Numbered from the stretch's first letter, positions 16,343 through 24,988 are shown. The stretch is 64,000 nucleotides of DNA from JBGUVL01 sp045134375 (GCA_045134375.1 JBGUVL010000012.1:1-64000); one strand, 5' to 3'. Notes: generated by a model not told the origin, from the sequence alone. Numbers and translations are program-made.

Positions 16343-16735
16343 TTAACCACGTGGTCGTTTTGGTGGACGACATCCATTGTGAGGAATAGGAGTTACATCG
16401 TTGATCATTGTAATTTCTAATCCTGCAATCTGTAATGCTCTTACCGCTGCTTCACGTGCTGGACCTGGACCTGTTACATCAACTGACACTGTTTTCATAC
16501 CGTGTTCAATTGCCGCTTTTCCAGCAGCTTCTCCAGCCATCTGTGCAGCAAATGGAGTTGATTTACGAGAACCTTTATACCCTAAAGCGCCAGCACTTGA
16601 CCAAGCAATTGCGTTTCCGCTTTCATCAGTAATAGTTACGATTGTATTGTTAAATGTTGAGTGAATGTGTGCGCAGCCTTTCGCAATATTCTTTTTTACA
16701 CGACGCTTACGAACTACTTTTTTAGCTTTTGCCAT
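16343..16735 (-). CDS. rpsK: 30S ribosomal protein S11
   Basis: 130 aa, platform protein of the 30S subunit next to the mRNA exit. Conserved GCAHIHSTFNNTIVTITD (20-37), GPGPAREAAVRALQ (about 91-104) and the end PHNGCRPPKRPRG are all present. It follows rpsM with a 19-base gap and an AGGAGGTAACTAG ribosome site. Part of the alpha operon. Confidence 0.98.
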   Translation of the reverse strand: MAKAKKVVRKRRVKKNIAKGCAHIHSTFNNTIVTITDESGNAIAWSSAGALGYKGSRKSTPFAAQMAGEAAGKAAIEHGMKTVSVDVTGPGPAREAAVRALQIAGLEITMINDVTPIPHNGCRPPKRPRG

Positions 16736-16754
16736 CTAGTTACCTCCTATCGTC

Positions 16755-17120
16755 CTATTTCTTTTTACCTGCTACTGTACGTACTGGACCTTTACGTGTA
16801 CGAGCATTCGTTTTGGTACGCTGACCTCTTACTGGTAACCCTTTTCTGTGACGGATTCCACGGTAGCTAGCGATTTCCATTAAACGCTTGATATTCAGCT
16901 GTACTTCACGGCGTAAGTCACCTTCAACCTTAATGTTGTCGATTTCCTTACGAATTGCATTCAACTGTTCTTCCGTTAAATCTTTTACACGGATGTTTTC
17001 GTCAACACCAGCTGCTTTTAATACTTTTTCAGACGTAGTACGTCCAATTCCATATACATAAGTTAATGAGACAACTACACGTTTGTCACGTGGAATGTCT
17101 ACTCCTGCAATACGAGCCAT
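16755..17120 (-). CDS. rpsM: 30S ribosomal protein S13
   Basis: 121 aa, head protein that bridges to L5 and contacts P-site tRNA with its tail. The start MARIAGVDIPRDKRVVVSLTY and the basic end GQRTKTNARTRKGPVRT are canonical. GAGAGGAGTAAGGAT sits ahead of the start. It follows the damaged rpmJ by 19 bases. Confidence 0.98.
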   Translation of the reverse strand: MARIAGVDIPRDKRVVVSLTYVYGIGRTTSEKVLKAAGVDENIRVKDLTEEQLNAIRKEIDNIKVEGDLRREVQLNIKRLMEIASYRGIRHRKGLPVRGQRTKTNARTRKGPVRTVAGKKK

Positions 17121-17139
17121 ATATCCTTACTCCTCTCTT

Positions 17140-17254
17140 TTATCCCTGTCTCTGTTTGTGTTTAGGGTTTTCACAGATAACCATAACTCGGCCTTGTTCT
17201 TTTATTGATACGGCATTTGTCACAACTTGGTTTGACTGATGGTCTTACTTTCAT
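17140..17254 (-). pseudogene. rpmJ: 50S ribosomal protein L36 gene with a one-base insertion
   Basis: Starts at 17254 with AGGAGGAAAACAC upstream. Frame 0 reads MKVRPSVKPSCDKCRINKR, then diverges and stops at 17171 after 27 codons. The normal remainder, GRVMVICENPKHKQRQG, continues in the +1 frame to the stop at 17140. The span is 115 bases where a 37-aa L36 gene plus stop needs 114. The extra base lies in or near AAAAGAACAAGG (about 17195-17206). The zinc Cys pair C11/C14 is before and the CEN cysteine after the break. Could be a base-call error, a real loss with a second copy elsewhere, or +1 recoding. Confidence 0.88.
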
Positions 17255-17275
17255 GTGTTTTCCTCCTGTTCCGTT

Positions 17276-17494
17276 CTATTTATGACGGAATGTTATACGC
17301 CCACGTGTTAAATCATATGGTGAAATTTCCAGAGTAACACGGTCACCCGGTAAAATGCGAATGTAGTGCATACGGATTTTACCAGAAACGTGGGCAATGA
17401 CTTCGTGTCCGTTCTCCAGCTTCACTTTGAACTGTGCATTAGGAAGTGTATCGACAACAATTCCTTCTAGTTCCATTACATCTTGTTTTGCCAT
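17276..17494 (-). CDS. infA: translation initiation factor IF-1
   Basis: 72 aa, a single OB-fold that covers the A site during initiation. Conserved VMELEGIVVDTLPNAQFKV and the end YDLTRGRITFRHK are intact, and length is exact for the family. It overlaps the map stop by one base (TAATG-type junction), giving coupled translation, and precedes rpmJ as in most Bacillota. Confidence 0.98.
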   Translation of the reverse strand: MAKQDVMELEGIVVDTLPNAQFKVKLENGHEVIAHVSGKIRMHYIRILPGDRVTLEISPYDLTRGRITFRHK

Positions 17495-18264
17495 TATTGG
17501 GATTCCTCCTTATCATGTATTGTTGTTAATATTTCACAGCCGTCTTTACGAATTACCACTGAGTGTTCAAAATGAGCCGCTAACGAACCATCTTTGGTAA
17601 CAACGGTCCATTCATCATTTAATACTCTTGTCTGTGGTTTGCCAGCATGAACCATTGGTTCAATTGCCAAGCACATTCCTTCCTTTAGGCGTACCCCTTT
17701 CCCAGGTTTCCCAAAGTTAGGCACGGTTGGATCTTCGTGTACCTGACTTCCTATTCCATGTCCTGCGTAATCTTGAGGAATGGAGAAGCCGTTTTGGTAT
17801 ACATAGGTTTCAATCGCGTGTGAGATATCCGTTAACCGATTTCCAGCTTTCGCCATTTTTAAGCCTTCATATAAAGACTGTTCGGTAACCTCCATCAGCT
17901 TTTTTGCTTCCTCACTGATTGAGCCAACAGCATATGACCATGCGGAATCACCATGATATCCATGATAACATGCTCCGATATCCACCGAAACAATATCCCC
18001 ATCTTTTAAGATGATATCACTACTTGGGATACCATGCACTAATACATTATTGACAGAAATACAGCATGCATTCGGAAAACCATACAAACCTTTAAAAGAT
18101 GGAGTAGCATCATTTGCTAAAATCACATCTTCACAGATTTTATCTAGTTCTAATGTCGATAGTCCAGGTCGAATTGCTGCCTTGGCTGCTTGATGTGCCA
18201 AAGCAACAATTTCACCGGCTCTTGCCATATATCTGATTTCTCTTTCCGATTTACAAGTGATCAT
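17494..18264 (-). CDS. map: methionine aminopeptidase, type I
   Basis: 256 aa. Removes the N-terminal Met from new proteins. All five metal ligands are in place: D95 (VSVDIGA), D106 (HGDSAW), H169 (YAGHGIG), E202 (LAIEPM) and E233 (HFEHSV). No N-terminal zinc/SH3 extension. It overlaps the adk stop by one base and the infA start by one base, so adk-map-infA are tightly coupled. Confidence 0.97.
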   Translation of the reverse strand: MITCKSEREIRYMARAGEIVALAHQAAKAAIRPGLSTLELDKICEDVILANDATPSFKGLYGFPNACCISVNNVLVHGIPSSDIILKDGDIVSVDIGACYHGYHGDSAWSYAVGSISEEAKKLMEVTEQSLYEGLKMAKAGNRLTDISHAIETYVYQNGFSIPQDYAGHGIGSQVHEDPTVPNFGKPGKGVRLKEGMCLAIEPMVHAGKPQTRVLNDEWTVVTKDGSLAAHFEHSVVIRKDGCEILTTIHDKEESQ

Positions 18265-18914
18265 TACTTATATTCCTTCAGAGCTTGCAATGTATTTTCC
18301 CATACTTTATCAGCGCTTTGATCGGCATTAATCGTAACTAACAGACCTTTTTCCTTATAGTAATCAAGTACAGGTTCTGTATTCTTAGAATACTCTTCCA
18401 GTCTAACTTTCAGACTTTCTACGGTATCATCTTTTCGCTGATACAATTCTCCACCACATTTATCACAAACACCTTCCACTTTCGATGGTTTGTTTGTCAT
18501 GTGATAGATTTCCCCACAATTACGGCAAATTCTTCTACCAGTAATACGTGGTGCTAATTTATCAAATCCAATTTCCAGTGTTACCACTTTATCGATTTCT
18601 AAATCAGATCCCTTCACTAACTCATCAAATGCTTTTGCTTGAGCTAGATTTCTTGGATATCCATCCAATAGATATCCATTTGCGCAATCCTGTTTTTCCA
18701 GGAAGCTCTTGACCATTGGGTTGGTTACTTCATCAGGAACAAGTAGTCCCTTATCCATATAACTTTTCGCAGATAATCCAAGTTCTGTTTGCTTAGCAAT
18801 TTCAGAACGAAATATATCACCCGTTGAAATGTGAACTAAACCGAACTTTTCAACAATCTTCGCGGACATTGTACCTTTACCAGCACCAGGTCCCCCCATA
18901 ATTAAAATGTTCAT
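18264..18914 (-). CDS. adk: adenylate kinase
   Basis: 216 aa, long-lid form. Converts AMP plus ATP to two ADP. P-loop GGPGAGKGT at 7-15; AMP site around HISTGD (28-33) and DGYPRN (84-89; DGFPRT in most relatives). The lid carries four zinc cysteines C130, C133, C150 and C153, common in Gram-positive enzymes. It follows secY by 6 bases. In the usual secY-adk-map-infA order. Confidence 0.97.
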   Translation of the reverse strand: MNILIMGGPGAGKGTMSAKIVEKFGLVHISTGDIFRSEIAKQTELGLSAKSYMDKGLLVPDEVTNPMVKSFLEKQDCANGYLLDGYPRNLAQAKAFDELVKGSDLEIDKVVTLEIGFDKLAPRITGRRICRNCGEIYHMTNKPSKVEGVCDKCGGELYQRKDDTVESLKVRLEEYSKNTEPVLDYYKEKGLLVTINADQSADKVWENTLQALKEYK

Positions 18915-18920
18915 TAATGA

Positions 18921-20231
18921 TTATCTCCCAAGACCACTGAATCCATGATAGGCCTTTTGTGTGATCTTTCCTTTGATTTGAGCAGTTGTTTCCATTGCTA
19001 CACCAACAACGATAATTAAACCGGTACCACCCATACGAATAGAAGATGGTAATGATGGAATCAATAGTGGTGCAACATTTGGCAGCAGGGCAATCACCGT
19101 TAATGCAATTGCGCCAAGCACAGTAATGCGACATAATACTTTATTAATATATTCTTTCGTCTCTTTTCCTGGACGAATTCCTGGAATATAAGTTCCAGAT
19201 TTTGAAAGATTTTCTGCAATTTTATCTGGATCAACCTGTAATTTCGTATAAAAGAAAGTAAACAGAATGATCAATACAGCGTAAATGACCAAACTTTCCA
19301 CAGACTGCATTTGTAATAAATTGAATATTGTCTTTGTAAATCCAGTTGCTTGCAACCAACCATAATTGATACAGATGGAAATAATCTGAACTGGAGCCAG
19401 CATTATCGCATTGGCAAAGATAACAGGGATTACACTTGCAGAATTAATTTTCAATGGTAAGTATGTCATATCTCTGTTTTTCATTTGAACTGTACTAGAA
19501 GTATACTGTAATGGAATTTTTCTTACTGCTGTCTGTGAGAAGACAACTAGAACAATAATCAGTAAATAAACAATAACAAATCCTGTAAACGTAAGAATTC
19601 CATTAAATAATCCACTTCCGGTTGCACCGGCCGTCAAAGTAGAGAATGCCTCTGTGAACTGATATGGAATATCAGCAACGATACCCGCAAAAATAATCAT
19701 AGAAACACCATTTCCAATGCCGTGCATAGAAATACGATCCGCAATCCACAATAGGAACATAGTTCCTGCTGTGAATACCGTTGTTATATACAAATAACCG
19801 GAGAAACTGGAATTGATCAGAATAGAAGTATCTCCATTCTGTAAAGCAAGTGTCATTGTGTAAGATTGTATTACACATAGCACTAAAGATAAGTAACGAG
19901 TGTACTTATCTAGCTTTTTTCTTCCTGTTTGTCCACTTTTTGCAAGTTCTGTTAATGGTGGAATTACATCCATTGATAATAATTGAATGATAATGGATGC
20001 GGTGATGTATGGCGTTACACCAAGAGCAAAGATAGACATATCATCCATTGCTCCTCCACCAAGCAAGTTCATCATACTAATCAAACCATTCGCTTCACCA
20101 ATTCCATTGGTATTTACATTTGGTACCGGAATCTGTGCTCCCAAACGGAAGATGAACAGCATAGCTAGAGTAAAGAGAATACGATTACGCATCTCTTTGC
20201 TCTTAATAATGCCCTTGAAAGTGGACATCAT
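18921..20231 (-). CDS. secY: preprotein translocase channel subunit SecY
   Basis: 436 aa with ten predicted membrane helices, forming the Sec channel with SecE (56393-56572). The opening KEMRNRILFTLAMLFIFRLGAQIPVP and the plug-region glycine patch are typical; the cytosolic loop that docks SecA and ribosomes includes IPGIRPGKETKEYI near 345. Starts one base after rplO with GGAAAAGCAGAGG-type Shine-Dalgarno inside the rplO end. Standard spc-operon place. Confidence 0.97.
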   Translation of the reverse strand: MMSTFKGIIKSKEMRNRILFTLAMLFIFRLGAQIPVPNVNTNGIGEANGLISMMNLLGGGAMDDMSIFALGVTPYITASIIIQLLSMDVIPPLTELAKSGQTGRKKLDKYTRYLSLVLCVIQSYTMTLALQNGDTSILINSSFSGYLYITTVFTAGTMFLLWIADRISMHGIGNGVSMIIFAGIVADIPYQFTEAFSTLTAGATGSGLFNGILTFTGFVIVYLLIIVLVVFSQTAVRKIPLQYTSSTVQMKNRDMTYLPLKINSASVIPVIFANAIMLAPVQIISICINYGWLQATGFTKTIFNLLQMQSVESLVIYAVLIILFTFFYTKLQVDPDKIAENLSKSGTYIPGIRPGKETKEYINKVLCRITVLGAIALTVIALLPNVAPLLIPSLPSSIRMGGTGLIIVVGVAMETTAQIKGKITQKAYHGFSGLGR

Positions 20232-20232
20232 A

Positions 20233-20673
20233 TTAGATGACCTCTGCTTTTCCGCCAGCTTTTTCGATTACAGCAACAGCTGACTTAGAGAATTTATTAG
20301 CTTTCACTACTAATTTCTTTTCTAATTCGCCCTGTCCTAAAATCTTAATTCCATCTAATTCTTTTTTTACTAATCCAGTTTCGATTAATAATTCTGGAGT
20401 TACTTCTACTCCGTCTTCAAACTTATTTAATGATTCAACATTGACAATCGCATATTCTTTTCTGTTGAAGTTAGTAAATCCACGTTTTGGCAAACGTCTA
20501 GCAATTGGTGTCTGTCCACCTTCAAATCCTAAACGAACGCCTCCACCAGAACGAGCATTCTGCCCTTTGTGACCTTTACCAGCTGTTTTCCCAGTTCCGG
20601 AAGCATGACCACGTCCTAAACGTTTTCTGCTACTTCTTGAACCTTCTGTATATTTTAATTCATGTAATTTCAT
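20233..20673 (-). CDS. rplO: 50S ribosomal protein L15
   Basis: 146 aa. The Gly/Arg-rich N-terminal arm GRGHASGTGKTAGKGHKGQNARSG (split here: residues 21-44) that threads into 23S rRNA is complete, followed by the compact C-terminal domain. GGAGGGTATCTAA precedes the start. It follows rpsE by only 15 bases, with no rpmD (L30) between, unlike the usual spc order. Confidence 0.97.
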   Translation of the reverse strand: MKLHELKYTEGSRSSRKRLGRGHASGTGKTAGKGHKGQNARSGGGVRLGFEGGQTPIARRLPKRGFTNFNRKEYAIVNVESLNKFEDGVEVTPELLIETGLVKKELDGIKILGQGELEKKLVVKANKFSKSAVAVIEKAGGKAEVI

Positions 20674-20688
20674 TTAGATACCCTCCTA

Positions 20689-21261
20689 CTAGCGGATTTC
20701 TTCCGGTTTTTTACCGCGAAGTTTGGCAATATCTTCTACTGTTTTCAGTTCCTGAAGAGCAGTAATTGTTGCGCGAACCATATTGATTGGAGTACGTGAT
20801 CCTAAACACTTAGACAGTACATCCTTGATACCAGCAACTTCTAACACATCACGTACAGCACCACCAGCAACAACTCCAGTACCTTCTGAAGCTGGTCTTA
20901 AGAATACGGATCCAGCACCATATTTACCAGTAATTGCATGAGGAATTGTTTCTCCAACCATTGGAACTTTGAACACGTTTTTCTTAGCGTCTTCAACAGC
21001 TTTCTTGATTGCATCAGGTACTTCATTTGCTTTTCCTGTACCAAATCCTACTCTACCTTTTCCATCACCGATTACGACTAATGCAGCAAAACGGAAACGA
21101 CGTCCACCTTTTACTACCTTAGTAACACGGTTGATTGTTACTACACGTTCTTCAAACTCTTTTTCATTGCGGTCTCTTCTTGGTTTTCTGTCATTTGGTT
21201 TTTTGTTACCCATAGGTTTTTTGTTAGCTACAGGTTTCTTTTCCATAGTTGTATTTTCCAT
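20689..21261 (-). CDS. rpsE: 30S ribosomal protein S5
   Basis: 190 aa from the ATG at 21261, 5 bases after AGGAGG; the adjacent ATG at 21264 is only 2 bases away. The N-terminal 30 residues are a basic extension with three NKKP-like repeats (PVANKKPMGNKKPNDRKP), longer than in Bacillus S5. The core has VTKVVKGGRRFRFAALVV and GDGKGRVGFGTGKA, the region tied to decoding fidelity. Normal spc position after rplR. Confidence 0.96.
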   Translation of the reverse strand: MENTTMEKKPVANKKPMGNKKPNDRKPRRDRNEKEFEERVVTINRVTKVVKGGRRFRFAALVVIGDGKGRVGFGTGKANEVPDAIKKAVEDAKKNVFKVPMVGETIPHAITGKYGAGSVFLRPASEGTGVVAGGAVRDVLEVAGIKDVLSKCLGSRTPINMVRATITALQELKTVEDIAKLRGKKPEEIR

Positions 21262-21273
21262 CATGACCTCCTA

Positions 21274-21630
21274 CTAAAATTTCAGCCCTGCTTCACGAGC
21301 AGCTTCAGCTAACGCTTTTACACGTCCGTGGTAAATGTATCCACCACGATCGAATTTTACTTCTGTAATTCCTGCTTTTGTAGCAGCTTCCGCAATGGCA
21401 GTTCCTACTTTTGCAGCAGCAGCAACATTTCCACCGTTTTCTAATTTTAATGATACGCTGCTTGCAGCACATAATGTTCTTCCATTCACATCGTCAATGA
21501 TCTGTGCATGAATGTGTGCGTTTGAACGGAATACGTTCAGACGAGGACATTCAGGAGTTCCACTTATTTTTGTACGAACACGTGCATGACGACGCTGACG
21601 TTCTTTATTCTTATCAATTTTTGTAATCAT
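21274..21630 (-). CDS. rplR: 50S ribosomal protein L18
   Basis: 118 aa, binds 5S rRNA with L5. Conserved RHARVRTKISGTPECPRLNVFRS (residues 14-36) and the end KALAEAAREAGLKF. AAGGAGTTAAACT precedes the start. Between rplF and rpsE as usual. Confidence 0.97.
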   Translation of the reverse strand: MITKIDKNKERQRRHARVRTKISGTPECPRLNVFRSNAHIHAQIIDDVNGRTLCAASSVSLKLENGGNVAAAAKVGTAIAEAATKAGITEVKFDRGGYIYHGRVKALAEAAREAGLKF

Positions 21631-21648
21631 AGTTTAACTCCTTCCCGC

Positions 21649-22194
21649 CTATTTCTTACCAGCTGTCTTACCTTCCTTACGACGAACGTATTCACCTTTA
21701 TAACGAATACCCTTGCCTTTGTAAGGTTCTGGTTTTCTAACAGCTCTAATTACTGCAGCACATTCACCGACTCTTTGTTTGTCGATTCCTGATACTTTAA
21801 TTTCGGTTGCAGATGTACATTCACAAGTAATACCATCTTCAATTTCGATTTCCACTGGGTGAGAGTATCCAACTGTTAACACCAGTTTTTTACCCTGCAT
21901 CGTAGCACGGAAACCAATTCCGACTAACTGTAATTCTTTCACAAACCCTTGGCTTACACCTTCGATCATGTTAGCAAGCAGAGCACGAGTAGTTCCGTGT
22001 AACTGCTTTGTATGTTTTTCTTCATTCTGACGAACTACTGTAATAGTGTCGCCTTCCACTTTGATATCCATCAGTGGAGAAAATTGACGAGTTAAAGTTC
22101 CTTTTGGCCCTTTAACAGTCACCTCATTCTTGTCAGTGCAAGTAAATTCTACACCAGCAGGAATGGTAATCAGTTTATTCCCGATACGTGACAT
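21649..22194 (-). CDS. rplF: 50S ribosomal protein L6
   Basis: 181 aa, two homologous domains near the factor-binding site. The start SRIGNKLITIPAGVEF and the C-terminal signature PEPYKGKGIRYKGEYVRRKEGK (about 153-174) are canonical. GGAGGTAAAGAA sits ahead of the start. The segment CECTSATEI adds two cysteines not common in the family, with no obvious role. Confidence 0.97.
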   Translation of the reverse strand: MSRIGNKLITIPAGVEFTCTDKNEVTVKGPKGTLTRQFSPLMDIKVEGDTITVVRQNEEKHTKQLHGTTRALLANMIEGVSQGFVKELQLVGIGFRATMQGKKLVLTVGYSHPVEIEIEDGITCECTSATEIKVSGIDKQRVGECAAVIRAVRKPEPYKGKGIRYKGEYVRRKEGKTAGKK

Positions 22195-22221
22195 TTCTTT
22201 ACCTCCGTTTGTCCTTATCTA

Positions 22222-22617
22222 TTACCAGATGTAGGCGATTACTTCACCGCCAACATTCTTAGCTCTAGCATCTCTATCTGTCATCAGCCCATGAGATGTA
22301 GAGATAATCGCAATTCCTAATCCATTTAATACTCTAGGCAATTTTTCAGCCTTTGCATAAACACGAAGACCTGGAGTTGAGATTCTCTTTAAACCACTAA
22401 TTACTTTTTCGTTATTAGGTCCATACTTTAATGTAATAGTGATGGTTTTCTTAACATCACCTTCCACTACAAAATCACTGATGAATCCTTCTTCTTTCAT
22501 GATTCTAGCGATTTCTTTCTTTTCTTTACTAGCAGGAACTGCAACTGTTTCATGACGAGCCTGAAGCGCGTTACGAACTCTTGTCAGCATATCTGCAATT
22601 GGATCTGTCATCATCAT
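22222..22617 (-). CDS. rpsH: 30S ribosomal protein S8
   Basis: 131 aa, central-domain assembly protein. Starts MMMTDPIADMLTRVRNA with GGAGG 9 bases upstream of the first ATG; the conserved end STSHGLMTDRDARAKNVGGEVIAYIW is complete (about 106-131). In many bacteria S8 represses the spc operon by binding near rplE; no such site was assessed here. Confidence 0.97.
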   Translation of the reverse strand: MMMTDPIADMLTRVRNALQARHETVAVPASKEKKEIARIMKEEGFISDFVVEGDVKKTITITLKYGPNNEKVISGLKRISTPGLRVYAKAEKLPRVLNGLGIAIISTSHGLMTDRDARAKNVGGEVIAYIW

Positions 22618-22634
22618 CTTGACTTTCCTCCTTA

Positions 22635-22820
22635 TTACCAGCTTGCCTTCTTTACTCCAGGAATCTGTCCTTTATAAGCTAATTCTCTGAAGCAAACACG
22701 ACATAGTTTGTATTTACGTAAAACTGAGTGAGGACGTCCACATCTTTCACAACGTGTATACTCACGTGTAGAAAACTTCTGAGGGCGTTTTGATTTAATA
22801 ATCATTGCTTTCTTTGCCAT
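22635..22820 (-). CDS. rpsN: 30S ribosomal protein S14, zinc-binding type Z
   Basis: 61 aa, the short form with a zinc ribbon: C24, C27 (CERCGRPH) and C40, C43 (CRVCFRELA). Ends GQIPGVKKASW, canonical. It starts 3 bases after rplE and so is translationally linked. Zn-dependent S14 usually has a zinc-free paralog elsewhere, not seen in this window. Confidence 0.97.
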   Translation of the reverse strand: MAKKAMIIKSKRPQKFSTREYTRCERCGRPHSVLRKYKLCRVCFRELAYKGQIPGVKKASW

Positions 22821-22823
22821 TGA

Positions 22824-23372
22824 CTAGTGTCCTCCTTTTTTGAAAGGCATTCCCATTTCTTCTAGTAATGCTTTCGCTTCTTCGTTTGTCTTAGCAGTAG
22901 TGACAATTACAATGTCCATACCACGCAATTTATTTACCTTATCGTAATTGATTTCTGGGAAGATAATCTGTTCTTTAATTCCCAATGTGTAGTTTCCACG
23001 TCCATCGAAAGACGAAGCGCTAACACCACGGAAATCTCTTACACGTGGTAGCGTAATGCTAACCAGCTTATCTAAGAAATCATACATTTTTTCACCACGA
23101 AGAGTTACTTTGCATCCAATTGGCATACCAGCTCTTAATTTAAAGTTGGCGATTGATTTCTTAGCTCTTGTGATCACTGGCTTTTGACCAGCAATCTGAG
23201 TTAATTCAGCAACTGCTTCATCTAATACTTTAGGATTGGCAACTGCTTCACCTAAACCAATGTTTAATACAATTTTTTCTACTTTAGGCACTTCCATAAC
23301 AGAAGAGTAGTTGAATTTCTTCATTAAACTTGGTCCGATTTCTTTTACATATTTTTCATTTAGGCGGTTCAT
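22824..23372 (-). CDS. rplE: 50S ribosomal protein L5
   Basis: 182 aa, holds 5S rRNA in the central protuberance. Conserved MNRLNEKYVKEIGPSLMKKF, PVITRAKKSIANFKLRAGMP and the end LLEEMGMPFKKGGH. AGGGAGGTAATTAG precedes the start, 12 bases after rplX. No anomaly. Confidence 0.97.
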   Translation of the reverse strand: MNRLNEKYVKEIGPSLMKKFNYSSVMEVPKVEKIVLNIGLGEAVANPKVLDEAVAELTQIAGQKPVITRAKKSIANFKLRAGMPIGCKVTLRGEKMYDFLDKLVSITLPRVRDFRGVSASSFDGRGNYTLGIKEQIIFPEINYDKVNKLRGMDIVIVTTAKTNEEAKALLEEMGMPFKKGGH

Positions 23373-23384
23373 CTAATTACCTCC

Positions 23385-23693
23385 CTACTTGATTACAGCG
23401 CCAGTCTTTGCATAGACGCGCACTTTTTTACCGTTTTCTTCTTTGTATGCGACACGGCTAGCCTTTTTCGCCTTCGCATCATAAGCCATTACATTAGACA
23501 CGTGGATTGGGGCTTCAAATTCCGCAATACCACCATCTGGATTCTGCTGTGTAGGTTTTAAGTGTTTTTTCTTCATATTTACACCAGCAACCACAACCAT
23601 ATTTTTAGAAGGGATTGCTTTGATTACTTCAGCAACAGTACCTTTATCAGCACCTGTAATAACCTGAACTTTATCACCTTTTTTGATTTTCAC
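23385..23693 (-). CDS. rplX: 50S ribosomal protein L24
   Basis: 102 aa, KOW-domain assembly initiator. Conserved KIKKGDKVQVITGADKG near the start and VNMKKKHLKPTQQNPDGGI near 38-56. GGAGGTAACTCTAGTG precedes the start. Standard order rplN-rplX-rplE. Confidence 0.97.
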   Translation of the reverse strand: MKIKKGDKVQVITGADKGTVAEVIKAIPSKNMVVVAGVNMKKKHLKPTQQNPDGGIAEFEAPIHVSNVMAYDAKAKKASRVAYKEENGKKVRVYAKTGAVIK

Positions 23694-23705
23694 TAGAGTT
23701 ACCTC

Positions 23706-24074
23706 CTATAACACTTCTGGTGCTAAAGACACGATTTTCATAAAGTCTTTATCACGAAGTTCTCTTGCCACTGGTCCGAAAATACGAGTTCCACGTGGTG
23801 TTTTATCATCTTTAATAATTACTACTGCGTTGTCGTCAAATTTAATGTAAGTTCCGTTTTCTCTTCTCACACCATATTTTGTACGAACGATAACGGCTTT
23901 TACAACGTCACCTTTCTTAACAGTACCACCTGGAGCAGCCTGCTTAACGGCACATACTACAATGTCACCGATGTTAGAAGTTCTACGTCTGCTTCCTCCA
24001 AGTCCACGGATTACTAATACTTCTTTCGCTCCTGTATTGTCGGCTACGCGTAATCTTGTTTCATTCTGAATCAT
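23706..24074 (-). CDS. rplN: 50S ribosomal protein L14
   Basis: 122 aa, full length; part of intersubunit bridges B5 and B8. MIQNETRLRVADNTGAKEVL and the end IFGPVARELRDKDFMKIVSLAPEVL-type tail (98-122) are canonical. GGAGGGTAATACAA precedes the start. First gene of the classic spc group, here simply continuing from rpsQ. Confidence 0.98.
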   Translation of the reverse strand: MIQNETRLRVADNTGAKEVLVIRGLGGSRRRTSNIGDIVVCAVKQAAPGGTVKKGDVVKAVIVRTKYGVRRENGTYIKFDDNAVVIIKDDKTPRGTRIFGPVARELRDKDFMKIVSLAPEVL

Positions 24075-24093
24075 TTGTATTACCCTCCTCGAC

Positions 24094-24354
24094 CTATAGA
24101 ACTACAGCTTTTTCAACGATTTCAACTAAACGGAATCTCTTAGTAGCACTTAATGGACGTGTTTCCATAATAACTACCTTATCACCAACTTTAGCTTCAT
24201 TGTTTTCGTCGTGAGCCTTGAATTTCTTTGAATATTTAACACGTTTTCCATACAAAGGATGTGTTTTCTTAGTTTCAACAATAACAGTGATTGTTTTATC
24301 CATCTTATCGGAAACTACCGTTCCACGATATACTTTACGGCTAGATCTTTCCAC
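24094..24354 (-). CDS. rpsQ: 30S ribosomal protein S17
   Basis: 86 aa OB-fold protein, early 30S assembly. RKVYRGTVVSDKMDKTITV and THPLYGKRVKYSKKFKAHDE are the usual RNA-binding segments. AAGGAGGATCATAAAA precedes the start. Follows rpmC by 14 bases. Confidence 0.97.
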   Translation of the reverse strand: MERSSRKVYRGTVVSDKMDKTITVIVETKKTHPLYGKRVKYSKKFKAHDENNEAKVGDKVVIMETRPLSATKRFRLVEIVEKAVVL

Positions 24355-24368
24355 TTTTATGATCCTCC

Positions 24369-24569
24369 TTATTTCTGACTTGCTGTTTCACGTTCTGTGA
24401 TGACAGTCTTAATACGTGCAATTGTCTTTTTCACATCTTTCATACGAGCTGTGTTTTCCAACTGCCCTGTAGCTTGCTGGAAGCGAAGGTTGAAAAGTTC
24501 TTCCTTTAAGCTTTCGATGTCTTTCAGCAATTCTTCATTGCTTCTTTCTCTAATTTCTTTTGCTAGCAT
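24369..24569 (-). CDS. rpmC: 50S ribosomal protein L29
   Basis: 66 aa, two-helix protein at the tunnel exit near the signal-recognition and trigger-factor dock. AKEIRERSNEELLKDIESLK and LFNLRFQQATGQLENTARM are typical. It begins 3 bases after rplP, whose end supplies the GAAAGGAGAAAAG ribosome site. Confidence 0.97.
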   Translation of the reverse strand: MLAKEIRERSNEELLKDIESLKEELFNLRFQQATGQLENTARMKDVKKTIARIKTVITERETASQK

Positions 24570-24572
24570 GGA

Positions 24573-24986
24573 TTACTTTTCTCCTTTCTTCACGAATTTA
24601 CACTTCACTGGCAATTTGTGAGATGCTAAACGGAATGCTTCACGTGCAACTTCTTCCGATACACCAGCGATTTCAAACATAATACGTCCTGGTTTTACTA
24701 CTGCTACCCAGCTATCTGGAGCACCCTTACCAGAACCCATACGTACTTCTAATGGTTTCTTAGTTCTTGCCATGTGAGGGAAGATTTTAATCCAAACCTT
24801 ACCACCACGTTTCATATAACGTGTCATGGCAATACGAGCCGCTTCAATCTGGCGGTTACTTACGTAGTTACCAGTATCAGCCATCAATCCATATTCACCG
24901 AATGCGATTTCACGTCCGGCTTTGGAACGACCTTCGTAAGATAAACGGTGAGGTCTTCTATATTTTGTTCTTTTAGGCATTAACAT
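24573..24986 (-). CDS. rplP: 50S ribosomal protein L16
   Basis: 137 aa. It organises the A-site tRNA pocket. The start MLMPKRTKYRRPHRLSYEGR is the usual Gram-positive form, so the ATG at 24986 is preferred although GGAGG lies 12 bases away. Conserved MARTKKPLEVRMGSGKGAP (89-107) is present. Two bases separate it from rpsC. Confidence 0.97.
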   Translation of the reverse strand: MLMPKRTKYRRPHRLSYEGRSKAGREIAFGEYGLMADTGNYVSNRQIEAARIAMTRYMKRGGKVWIKIFPHMARTKKPLEVRMGSGKGAPDSWVAVVKPGRIMFEIAGVSEEVAREAFRLASHKLPVKCKFVKKGEK

Positions 24987-24988
24987 AA

